From Amycolatopsis sp. WAC 01376 (GTDB taxonomy: Bacteria > Actinomycetota > Actinomycetes > Mycobacteriales > Pseudonocardiaceae): a stretch of 64,000 nucleotides of DNA. This document shows positions 34,938 to 42,565 of this stretch, piece by piece (position 1 is the first letter of the stretch; the number at the start of each line of letters is the position of its first letter). A program made the translations under genes and the position numbers. The notes beneath the pieces were generated by a model. It was not told the origin of the DNA and searched no databases. It was given only the letters and a program-made list of their open reading frames with translations. Location of the stretch: NCBI RefSeq assembly GCF_003947415.1, contig NZ_QHKL01000007.1, forward strand, positions 434,001 to 498,000. Reading direction: 5' to 3'.

Positions 34938-36082
34938 CCGAACTGGATGACCGTCTGCTCGCGCTGCGAACGCATGCCCGTGGTTGGGCGGGCGATCTGC
35001 GTGCCGTCGCCCTGCGGCTCGAACGCGAGCCCGACCGGATCGTGGAGTCGCTCGGCCTGCCCGCGATGGACCACGTCGGATTGTTCCAGAGCCCGCCGCG
35101 GTTCCGTCCCGCGCCACTGGTCATCGGGTCGCACCGGTTCACCGGGGACAGCCTGCTGGAGCAGGTGGTGCTCGTCGAGGAACTGGCCTGCGGTGATCTC
35201 GGGGCGCTGATGGCGGCGCCCGGCGCGCCGATGGCGGGACCGCTGGTCGCGCTGCTGGGTGACGAACAGCAGCAGGAGAGCTTCTTCGGCAGGCTGGCGT
35301 CCCGGCCGACCTGGACGTTCTTCGCGCTCACCGAACCGGGTGGCGGTTCGGCGGCCACCAGTCTCGAAACCCGTCTGCGCCGTGACGGCGACGGCTATCT
35401 GCTCGACGGCGTGAAGAAGTACATCGGCAACGCTTGCCGCGCCGGGGTCGGCGTGGTCTTCGCCCGGTCGGATCCGGGCCCGCTCGGCATCCGCGCGGTG
35501 CTCGTCGACGCCGAAGACGCGGGGTACACCCCGACCGCGTTGCCGACCCTCGGGTTATGCGCGGCGGGGCTGAGCGAACTCACGCTGCGCTCCGTCCGGC
35601 TGCCGTCGGAGCGTCTGCTCGGACGGCAGCTCTCGGCGGTCCGTCGCGGCACGCTGGGCTGGACCCGGACGTTCGACCGGCTCCGTCCCGTGGTCGCGGC
35701 GATGGGGATCGGTGTGGCGCGGGCCGCCCACGACTACGTGCGGGCGCACCGCCGGGTCCTGCGGGGCGACGAGCGCACTCGCTGGGAAGAGCTCGGGCTG
35801 CGGATCGACGCGGCGCGACGGCTCGTGCGGCACGCGGCCGTCACCGTCGACGCGAATCCGGCGCAGGGCCACCTGGCCTCGGCGGCGAAAGTGCGCTCCA
35901 CCCGGCTGGCCGAGGACGTGACCCTCGCGGCGCTCGGATTCTTCGGTCCCGGCGCCCGGCTCGACCACCCGTTGCTCGACAAGTTCGCCAGGGACGCGCG
36001 CGGCGTCGAGTTCATGGAGGGCTCGGGCGACGTGCAGAAGCTCGCCGTCCACCATCAGCTCACCCGAGGGAGGACCTCATGA
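34934..36082 (+). CDS. Acyl-CoA/acyl-ACP dehydrogenase
   Basis: A 382-residue flavoprotein of the acyl-CoA dehydrogenase family. FFALTEPGGGSAATSLETRL is the FAD and substrate signature, YLLDGVKKYIGNACRAGVGVVFAR the middle beta domain, and FARDARGVEFMEGSGDVQKL the C-terminal signature. It likely oxidises a carrier-bound acyl group. In triacsin biosynthesis an enzyme of this family oxidises a carrier-bound hydrazine acid to a hydrazone, and this gene is placed suitably for a similar step. ATG at 34934 overlaps the stop before it. Confidence 0.85.
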   Translation: MTELDDRLLALRTHARGWAGDLRAVALRLEREPDRIVESLGLPAMDHVGLFQSPPRFRPAPLVIGSHRFTGDSLLEQVVLVEELACGDLGALMAAPGAPMAGPLVALLGDEQQQESFFGRLASRPTWTFFALTEPGGGSAATSLETRLRRDGDGYLLDGVKKYIGNACRAGVGVVFARSDPGPLGIRAVLVDAEDAGYTPTALPTLGLCAAGLSELTLRSVRLPSERLLGRQLSAVRRGTLGWTRTFDRLRPVVAAMGIGVARAAHDYVRAHRRVLRGDERTRWEELGLRIDAARRLVRHAAVTVDANPAQGHLASAAKVRSTRLAEDVTLAALGFFGPGARLDHPLLDKFARDARGVEFMEGSGDVQKLAVHHQLTRGRTS

Positions 36083-37533
36083 CTCAGCCGAACAAGCACG
36101 GCGGCCCAGGAGAGGCGGCCCCACCCATGCCATCCGGTCCGGGCGGTGGGCCGCCGGATCCGGCGGGTGGCCCGCCTCCCGGTGCTGGCCCGCCGCCGTG
36201 GGCGGTGCCGGGGCCGGACCGCCGTTCGATCCGCGCCGCGCTCGCGCGGCTGGCCGTTCCCATGGTGCTGGCCGAGGTCATCGGTCTGCTGGTGGTGGTC
36301 GGCGTCCAGGCGTTGCTGGGCAGGATGGACGGGGACGCGCTCTACGTGCGTGCGCTGTACATGCCCGTGGCGAGCCTGTTCCTCGCGTTGTTCATCGCGT
36401 TCGACATCAGCAATCAGGTCGCCGCGGCCATCAACCGCGGCAGGGGACGGCCTCAGGACGTGGTGCCGATGGCGCTGAGTTTCAGCCGGATGTGGCTGGC
36501 GTTCATCTCGGTTCTCATCGTCGTGCTGGCGCTCGTCGCGCCGTTGCTCGCCGACGCGCTGCTGGTGCCGCCGTCGTCCCACGACCACTTCGTTTCCTTC
36601 GTCCGTTGGATGGCGCTGGCCGAGCTGACCTACGTCGGCGTGGTCCTCTGCGCGTCCAGCCTGCGCGGGTTCGGCCACGCGCGGCACAGCGCGGCGGTGA
36701 TGCTGGTGGGAGCGGGTGTCCAGTTCGGCGGGGTGTGGGCGCTGGGCATCGGCGCCGGAATGGGCGCGAGCAGTGTTCCGCTGTCGATCGCGCTGTCGTC
36801 GGTCGTCGGACTGACGCTCGGCCTGTTCTTCCTGCGCCGCACCGGTCTATGGCGGCCGGGGCAGCCGAAACCGTGGCAACCGGACGCCGTCCGGCATCTG
36901 CGGCAGGTCGGTCTGCCGGTGGCGACCACCCAGGTCATCCTGTTCGGCTCCAACCTCGTGCTGCTGCGGGTGCTCGGGGTTTTCGATCCTACGGTGGTCT
37001 CGGCCTACTCCGGTGCGTCGAGCCTGCAGATCCTGGTACTGATGCCCGGTATCGTCCTTGGCTCGGCGACGGCCATCGTGCTCAACCAGCAACGGGGGGC
37101 AGGCAAGGCCGAGCGGCTCCCTGGAACGCTCCGCGCCGGCCTGGAGATCGCGATCGGGACCTACGTCGTGCTCGGCGTCGCGGTGTGGGCGGCGAGCGGA
37201 CCGCTGGGTTCGCTGATGTCCGACGTGCCCGAGGTGTCCCACCAGACCGCGCTGTACCTCGGCACGATCGGGCTGACCTATGTCCTGCAGGGGCCGGTCC
37301 TGTCCTCGCTGAACATCATGGAACAGATCGGTTCCGGGCTGGTCGCGGTGCTGTTGAACATCTTCTATTACGTCGTCATCGTGGTCGCCAGTGCGCTGGT
37401 CGTGGCCGCGGTACACGACCCGGTCGCCTTCTACCGCACGGTGGCGTTGGCCAACCTGGCGGGAGTCACCGTCGTAGTGGCGGCGGTGGTCGTGGTCCGC
37501 AGGGTGAGCCGGATCGAGTCGGGGCAGCCCTGA
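36079..37533 (+). CDS. MATE-family exporter with a Pro/Gly-rich N-terminal extension
   Basis: A 484-residue membrane protein with about twelve hydrophobic helices between residues 50 and 475, arranged as two similar halves as in MATE/DinF drug exporters. The first 48 residues are a Pro/Gly-rich low-complexity tail (GGPPDPAGGPPPGAGPPPW), unusual for the family. It is the last gene of the block and overlaps the dehydrogenase by 4 bases, so export of the product or an intermediate by cation antiport is likely. It is the only exporter gene inside the biosynthetic part of the window. Confidence 0.85.
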   Translation: MTQPNKHGGPGEAAPPMPSGPGGGPPDPAGGPPPGAGPPPWAVPGPDRRSIRAALARLAVPMVLAEVIGLLVVVGVQALLGRMDGDALYVRALYMPVASLFLALFIAFDISNQVAAAINRGRGRPQDVVPMALSFSRMWLAFISVLIVVLALVAPLLADALLVPPSSHDHFVSFVRWMALAELTYVGVVLCASSLRGFGHARHSAAVMLVGAGVQFGGVWALGIGAGMGASSVPLSIALSSVVGLTLGLFFLRRTGLWRPGQPKPWQPDAVRHLRQVGLPVATTQVILFGSNLVLLRVLGVFDPTVVSAYSGASSLQILVLMPGIVLGSATAIVLNQQRGAGKAERLPGTLRAGLEIAIGTYVVLGVAVWAASGPLGSLMSDVPEVSHQTALYLGTIGLTYVLQGPVLSSLNIMEQIGSGLVAVLLNIFYYVVIVVASALVVAAVHDPVAFYRTVALANLAGVTVVVAAVVVVRRVSRIESGQP

Positions 37534-37705
37534 CGTGCGGTTTGGCACGGTCGCGCCGTCGCGGGCGGCGGACCGCTGCCGCACATTTGGCATGGCCGGC
37601 CAGTGATTCTGCCGGGCCGGGCGCTGGAACCCGCTGCTATCAATGAGAAGCGGCGTTGTTCCGGCCGCAGCGGCACGAGCCGCGACGAGGGGAAGGGGCA
37701 CAGCC

Positions 37706-38377
37706 ATGACGCATACCGTTCCGGTCGCCGAGGACGCCGGCATGTTCAGCATCGCACTCCTGTCCGGCAACGAGGTCCTGCGGCACGGGCTGGAAATCGT
37801 GTTGAGGTCCGTACCCGGTGTCGGGACGGTTCACCGGTGCGGCAGCCGGGAGGACATCGACGGGCTGGCCGCGCTGCCGGTACTGGACTTCGTCATCGTC
37901 GCCTCGGCCGACGCGCGGTGGCTGGACAGCGTCGCGGGCGCGTTCGCCGCGAAGACGAAGATCCTCGTGGTGATCGACGAGATGTCGGTCACCGGTCCGG
38001 TTCTGCCCACCTCGGTTCCGGTGGACGGCTTCCTGTCCCAGCAGGACCTGTCCGCCGAGACACTCGGCGACGGCCTGCGCCGGTGCGCGCTCGGCGAACT
38101 GCCGATGCCTTCGCGGCTCGCACGGGAGTTGCTGTTCAGGGCGGACGACCCCACCTCGCGTCAGCGGATGCGAGCGGTGAAGCTGACCAGCCGTGAGACC
38201 GAAGCGCTCTCCCTGCTGGTGAAGGGGCTGAGCAACAAGCAGATCGCCCGGCGCCTGACCATCTCGAGCCACGGCGCGAAACGGCTCGTGGGCAGCATCA
38301 TGTTGAAGCTCGACTCGCCGAACCGGACGACCGCCGCGGTCAACGCCATCAAAGCCGGCCTTCTCGACGATCACTGA
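37706..38377 (+). CDS. LuxR-type regulator with a degenerate receiver domain (second)
   Basis: A 223-residue protein. Residues 10-130 resemble a receiver domain (FSIALLSGNEVLRHGLEIVL), but the acidic pocket is lost: LLSGNE replaces the usual acidic pair, and LDFVIVASADARW lacks an Asp at the phosphorylation position. Residues about 155-215 form a good LuxR helix-turn-helix: LTSRETEALSLLVKGLSNKQIARRL, ISSHGAKRLVGSIMLKL. ATG at 37706 follows GAGGGGAAGGGG. No histidine kinase lies nearby. A second regulator of the same build is at 18159, so both may sense ligands instead of a phosphate signal. Confidence 0.82.
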   Translation: MTHTVPVAEDAGMFSIALLSGNEVLRHGLEIVLRSVPGVGTVHRCGSREDIDGLAALPVLDFVIVASADARWLDSVAGAFAAKTKILVVIDEMSVTGPVLPTSVPVDGFLSQQDLSAETLGDGLRRCALGELPMPSRLARELLFRADDPTSRQRMRAVKLTSRETEALSLLVKGLSNKQIARRLTISSHGAKRLVGSIMLKLDSPNRTTAAVNAIKAGLLDDH

Positions 38378-38391
38378 CGGGACGTAGGACC

Positions 38392-39246
38392 ATGACCGCT
38401 GACCTGTCCGGCGAGCGCGAATCCTTCGCCGAAGTCGCCAAGACAGCACTGTGGACAGCCGCCGCGCGGGCACGGGAGAGCCGTCGCCACGACAGACTCT
38501 TCGACGATCCGTTCGCGGCGACGCTCGCCGGCCAGGAAGGCGTCACCCTGCTGTCCCACTTCCACCCGTCGCACGCGGCCGACGACGGCAACCCATTCCT
38601 GGCGATCCGCACCCGCTGGTTCGACGAGTTTCTTCTCCGGTCGGCCAGGCCGGGGTGCCAGGTCGTAGGTCTCGGCGCGGGTCTGGACACCAGGGCGTAC
38701 CGGCTGGACTGGCCCGAAACGGCCGTCGTGTTCGAAGTGGACCAGGCGGACTTGCTGTCCTACAAGGAATCCCGCCTGTCGATGATCGGCGCGGAACCTC
38801 GCTGCGAGTGTCGCCGGGTGTCGGTGAACCTCACCGACGACTGGGTTGGCGCTTTGTCCGACAACGGTTTCGATCCGGCCCGGCCGACGATCTGGTTCGC
38901 CGAGGGGCTGCTGTTCTACCTCCCCGAGTCGCTGGCCAGGAACGTGGTCGCGCGCACCGCCGAGCTGTCCGCACCCGGCAGTCTGTTCACGGCCGACCTC
39001 ATCGGCACCGGAATCTTCCGCTTCCCTTACCTGAAGCCGTTTCTGGGGAAACTGGAGGCGGCGGGCAGCCCGTGGCGCTTCGGCACAGACCGGCCCGGCG
39101 GGTTCGTACAGAACTGCGGCTGGCTGGTTGACAAGGTCGTCGAACCGGGTGCTCCGGCAGCCGATTACGGGCGGTGGCCCGCCTCCGTGGCGCCGGAGAC
39201 GCTGCGCGACTTGCCCCGTAGCTACCTCGTCGAGGCGGCTGTCTAG
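38392..39246 (+). CDS. SAM-dependent O-methyltransferase (LCMT/PPM family)
   Basis: A 284-residue class I methyltransferase of the leucine-carboxyl-methyltransferase-like family common in polyketide clusters (TcmP-like). VVGLGAGLDTRAYRL is the SAM site, VVFEVDQADLLSYK binds the ribose, and IWFAEGLLFYLPE is family-typical. It could methylate a hydroxyl or carboxyl of the chromophore. It begins 14 bases after the LuxR-type regulator and is followed by a hairpin. Confidence 0.85.
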   Translation: MTADLSGERESFAEVAKTALWTAAARARESRRHDRLFDDPFAATLAGQEGVTLLSHFHPSHAADDGNPFLAIRTRWFDEFLLRSARPGCQVVGLGAGLDTRAYRLDWPETAVVFEVDQADLLSYKESRLSMIGAEPRCECRRVSVNLTDDWVGALSDNGFDPARPTIWFAEGLLFYLPESLARNVVARTAELSAPGSLFTADLIGTGIFRFPYLKPFLGKLEAAGSPWRFGTDRPGGFVQNCGWLVDKVVEPGAPAADYGRWPASVAPETLRDLPRSYLVEAAV

Positions 39247-39275
39247 ACCGTGTCTCCCCGTTCAGCGCCCGGCAC

Positions 39276-39330
39276 TGTTCCCAATGTCGCATTTGAGACA
39301 CTCAGTGTCCCCGAGGAGGCATTGGGGACA
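39276..39330. terminator. Imperfect hairpin between convergent genes
   Basis: Outer arms 39276-39288 and 39318-39330 pair with two mismatches, and an inner GACAC/GTGTC stem lies at 39297-39309. It sits between the methyltransferase stop (39246) and the end of the leftward C45 gene (39359), where a terminator is expected. Confidence 0.6.
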
Positions 39331-39358
39331 TCAAGCCTGTAGGTCAGCCACTTCGCCT

Positions 39359-40408
39359 TCACCTGAGAGTGAAGACCCTGGCCGGACCGTCCACCTGGCC
39401 CCCCGGTCGTAGATGCAGCTCACCGCGAGCGGGAAACAGGACCACCGTGGCCACCGTGTGCTCGTGACGGATGTCGCCGTTCGCGGCGACGTGCACCGGC
39501 GGCACCGACAGCAGCGCGAAGTGCTCCGCGGCGCTCGCGTTCGCGCGCAGTCCGGCGAGGCCCGCGACGCAAGCTTCGAGCCGCCGTACCGAAGAGCGGC
39601 GAGCGAACCGGTTCACCTCGTCCTGAGCCGTCAAATCCGGGTGCAGGATGTGGTTCGTATGCGCGAAAACCGGTGCGGAGACGGTCCGTAGCCGGCCGTC
39701 CACCAGCTCGACCCATGCCGCGCGGGACCGGTCGCAGAGCACGAGGTTGCGTGAACTGGCCAGTGGCAGGGTCTGAAGCAGCTCGACGCCCTCCTTCACG
39801 TCACGAGCGTGGTCGAGGAGGTACCGGACCGCGAGATAGGGCGGTACTCCCGGTTTCCAGGTCCCTCCCACGATCAGATTGATGCCGATCGCCAGCCCGG
39901 CGTCGTTCAGGCCGAGATAGCCGAGCTGACCACCGAAGCTGAGCACGAGGGCGCGGCCGGGCGAACCGTCGCGCACCACCTCGAGGACGGCGATCTGGTC
40001 TGCGAGATCGCCGTTGAGATCGACCGTCTGCGCCAGTACCGGGGTGCCGTGCCCCACCCGCGCGTAGGCGGTGCAGTCGCCGTGAGCGGGCACCCGACGG
40101 TAGCCCAGTATCTCACGCCGTGCCTGCAGCAGTACCGCCTCCCGACGGCTCAGGCCCGCCCCTTCCGCCAATCCGTCGATCTCGTCGGCAAGCTCCGGCA
40201 CCGCGGCGGCGATCGCTGTCCGGTAGGCGTCGATCGTGGGACCGAGCGTGGCCAGCGACACGGGCCGCCACAGTATCCGGTTGAGACGGCAGAGATCATC
40301 GTCGAGGAAAGCCCGCAAAGCGGCCGCGCGAGCCGTTCCATGCGCGCGTCCCCGGGTACGGGCATCGCCCTCGACGCGGACGAACGGGACGTCCGGTACG
40401 CGGGTCAT
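39359..40408 (-). CDS. C45 family N-terminal-nucleophile acyltransferase/amidohydrolase
   Basis: A 349-residue member of the acyl-CoA:6-aminopenicillanate acyltransferase (C45) family. VEGDARTRGRAHG is a typical start. AHGDCTAYARVG places the autoproteolytic nucleophile at Cys112, which becomes N-terminal after self-cleavage. VLAQTVDLNGDL and LGYLGLNDAGLAIGINL follow. The family cleaves or transfers amide-linked acyl groups. ATG at 40408 overlaps the GNAT stop by 4 bases, making it the last gene of the hydrazine operon. A role removing an N-acyl protecting group or transferring the acyl unit fits; in triacsin a different hydrolase has the deprotecting role. Confidence 0.82.
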   Translation of the reverse strand: MTRVPDVPFVRVEGDARTRGRAHGTARAAALRAFLDDDLCRLNRILWRPVSLATLGPTIDAYRTAIAAAVPELADEIDGLAEGAGLSRREAVLLQARREILGYRRVPAHGDCTAYARVGHGTPVLAQTVDLNGDLADQIAVLEVVRDGSPGRALVLSFGGQLGYLGLNDAGLAIGINLIVGGTWKPGVPPYLAVRYLLDHARDVKEGVELLQTLPLASSRNLVLCDRSRAAWVELVDGRLRTVSAPVFAHTNHILHPDLTAQDEVNRFARRSSVRRLEACVAGLAGLRANASAAEHFALLSVPPVHVAANGDIRHEHTVATVVLFPARGELHLRPGGQVDGPARVFTLR

Positions 40409-41007
40409 CCGGGAGTGATCTTCGGCTGCCGTTCGAGCTGTTCCTTGATCCGCGGCCACTCGGCGCGCAGGACGCTGAAGAACACGGCGTCCCGGCGTCG
40501 TCCTCCGGGCATCGGGTTGAAGCTGCGCAGCGTGCCTTCTTCGCGGGCACCGATGTTGCGCAGCGCGCTACGTGCCTGCTCGTTGAGCCGGTCGGTTTTG
40601 AACTCGACCCGTTCCGCCCCCAGCCGTTCGAAGGCGTGTTGGAGCAGCAAGTACTTCGCCCACCGGTTCATCCCCTTGCCGCGGAAATCCCGGCCGAGCC
40701 ACGACCACCCGATCTCCATCCTGCCGTCGCGTTCGGCCAGATTGCCGTAGCTCATGCTGCCCGCGACGCGACCGTCACGTTTGTCGAAAACCAGGTAAAC
40801 GACCCGCGTGCCGTCGGTGTGGTCGGCGAGCGTGGCGTCGAAGAAGGCTTCGAAGTCGGCGTCGGTCTCGACGCGTGAGACGAAGAAGCGCCAGATGTCC
40901 GGGTCCATCGCGATGGACCGCACCGCGGCCCGGTCCTCGGCCACGATCGGCCGCAGGAGTACGTACTCGTTGTCCAGGGTCGTAGCCGCGAGTTCCAGCC
41001 AGCTCAT
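40405..41007 (-). CDS. GNAT N-acyltransferase (RimJ/RimL type)
   Basis: A 200-residue GNAT protein with VLLRPIVAEDRAAVRSI, EIGWSWLGRDFRGKGMNRWAKYLLLQHAF (the acyl-CoA pyrophosphate loop) and VEFKTDRLNEQARSALRNIGAREEG. It would acylate an amine. In triacsin biosynthesis a GNAT enzyme acylates hydrazinoacetic acid before activation; the same order of events is likely here because it lies in the operon with the hydrazine-forming genes and an AMP ligase. ATG at 41007 has AAAGGAA upstream. Confidence 0.87.
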   Translation of the reverse strand: MSWLELAATTLDNEYVLLRPIVAEDRAAVRSIAMDPDIWRFFVSRVETDADFEAFFDATLADHTDGTRVVYLVFDKRDGRVAGSMSYGNLAERDGRMEIGWSWLGRDFRGKGMNRWAKYLLLQHAFERLGAERVEFKTDRLNEQARSALRNIGAREEGTLRSFNPMPGGRRRDAVFFSVLRAEWPRIKEQLERQPKITPG

Positions 41008-41041
41008 GCCGTTCCTTTCGGGTCCGCCGAGTTCGTTCCGC

Positions 41042-42565
41042 TCATGGTGCCCTGGTAACGCCCGTTCTGTCGTTCACCTCGTTCTCGTGAGCGGCGAGGA
41101 TCGCGGCACGTCTCGGTTTGAGCTGCGCGGTCAGCTGGCCGTTCGCCACACTGAACCGCTCGCGCGCGAGCACGATCTTGGCGATCCGTTCATCCCGTTC
41201 GACCGTGGCGTTCGTCCGCGTCACCCAGTCCGTGATCGCGTCGAGGTCGGGCGGACGGCCGACGGCCGAAACCACGGCGACCAGGTAAGTCCGGAAGGGG
41301 CAGAAGATGACGCACTCGTCGACCGCGGGGCATTCCCGCAGCCGTTCCTCGATGGGCCGCACGACGATCTTGCGGGCGTTGTCGAGCACGATGACGTCGT
41401 CGGCGCGGCCGCGGATGTAAAGGAAACCGTCGCCGTCGAAATAGCCGAGGTCACCGGTGCGGACGGTGCCGTCGGTGCCGAACACCTCCTCCGAGGCGCC
41501 GGGCGGTCCGTACTCGTACCTTGTGTTCACCGGGTGGTCACCGCGGACGCTGATCACCCCTTCGGCGTCGATCAGGACCTCCTTGCCGGGCACGACCTTT
41601 CCGACACTGCCGATCCGCCAGGCCCCGGGGTGGTTCTTGGTGACGATGCAGGTCTCGTTCAAGCCGTAGCCCTCGAAGATGGGCAGGCCCACGTCGCTGA
41701 AGAAGCGCAAGGTCGCCGGGCTGGCGGGGGCGGAGCCGGTCCACAGATACCGGATTCGGGGGCCGAAGAACCGTTGCGCGGCGATGGGGAGCGCCGCGGC
41801 GGGGTCTGCGGGCGAGATCCTGGCCGCCAGCGACTCGATCCGGCGCCGCATCACCTCGTAGAAGGCCGGGATTCCCATGACCACGCTCGGCGCGGCGCGC
41901 CGTAGCGTGGCGAACGCCGCGTTGTGCGTGCTGATCGTGACGTCGTGGCCGTGCAGCAGAGCCGAGTAGATCCAGTACCGTTGCTGAAGCAAGGACAGCG
42001 GCAGGAAGACGAACAGGTGGTCGCCCGGTCCGTGGGAGAACAGCTGCTGAACCGCGCGCAGCGAGCTTTCGATGCTGCCTACCGTCGCGGCCAGTCCCTT
42101 CGGCTCGCCGGTGCTGCCCGAGGTGAACTTGATCGTCGTCACGTCGCCGGGCCGGTGGCTCACGGGTGCCGGTGTGGTCCCGGCGTCCATCCATCGGCGT
42201 ACCTCGGCCATGTCGTGGACACCGAGCGCGTCCACCGGTGTGTCGGTGAACAGCAGACGCAGGCTGTAGCGCGGGAGAAGCGCGGGATCAACCCTGAACT
42301 TCTCCGGTTCCAGTCCCGCGGTGACGACACCGAGCCGGAGCGCGGCGAGGTCCAGCAGCACCCATTCGAGGCTGTTGCTCCCGTGGATGCCAATGCGGTC
42401 TCCTCGGACGACACCGAGTTCGGCCAGTCTGCCGGCCACGTGTCCGGCCAGCTCCTGAAGCCGGCTGAGATCAAGCGATTCCGACCCGCCGAAGCGGGTG
42501 AAGGTGATGTGACGATCGCTGCGGGGGCGGTCGGTGGCGAGGTGGTCCAGCAGTGACTCGCTCAC
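41042..42565 (-). CDS. AMP-forming acyl ligase (second adenylating enzyme)
   Basis: A 507-residue ANL-family ligase. IKFTSGSTGEPKGLAATVG is the P-loop, YGLNETCIVTKN binds the adenylate, VRTGDLGYFDGDGFLYIRGR holds the ribose Asp, and VANGQLTAQLKPRR the C-terminal Lys region. GTG at 42565 overlaps the stop of the cupin-MetRS gene. From its place it should activate the hydrazino acid (or its N-acyl form) as the AMP ester and load a carrier, as the ligase in the triacsin pathway does; the carrier at 33198 is the nearest candidate. Fatty-acid-like specificity cannot be ruled out. Confidence 0.86.
   Translation of the reverse strand: MSESLLDHLATDRPRSDRHITFTRFGGSESLDLSRLQELAGHVAGRLAELGVVRGDRIGIHGSNSLEWVLLDLAALRLGVVTAGLEPEKFRVDPALLPRYSLRLLFTDTPVDALGVHDMAEVRRWMDAGTTPAPVSHRPGDVTTIKFTSGSTGEPKGLAATVGSIESSLRAVQQLFSHGPGDHLFVFLPLSLLQQRYWIYSALLHGHDVTISTHNAAFATLRRAAPSVVMGIPAFYEVMRRRIESLAARISPADPAAALPIAAQRFFGPRIRYLWTGSAPASPATLRFFSDVGLPIFEGYGLNETCIVTKNHPGAWRIGSVGKVVPGKEVLIDAEGVISVRGDHPVNTRYEYGPPGASEEVFGTDGTVRTGDLGYFDGDGFLYIRGRADDVIVLDNARKIVVRPIEERLRECPAVDECVIFCPFRTYLVAVVSAVGRPPDLDAITDWVTRTNATVERDERIAKIVLARERFSVANGQLTAQLKPRRAAILAAHENEVNDRTGVTRAP

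Noticed and set aside
25232..36082. Modular PKS or NRPS
   Set aside because: Only free-standing carrier proteins, ligases and a KAS III-type protein are present; no condensation, ketosynthase I/II or acyltransferase domain is seen.
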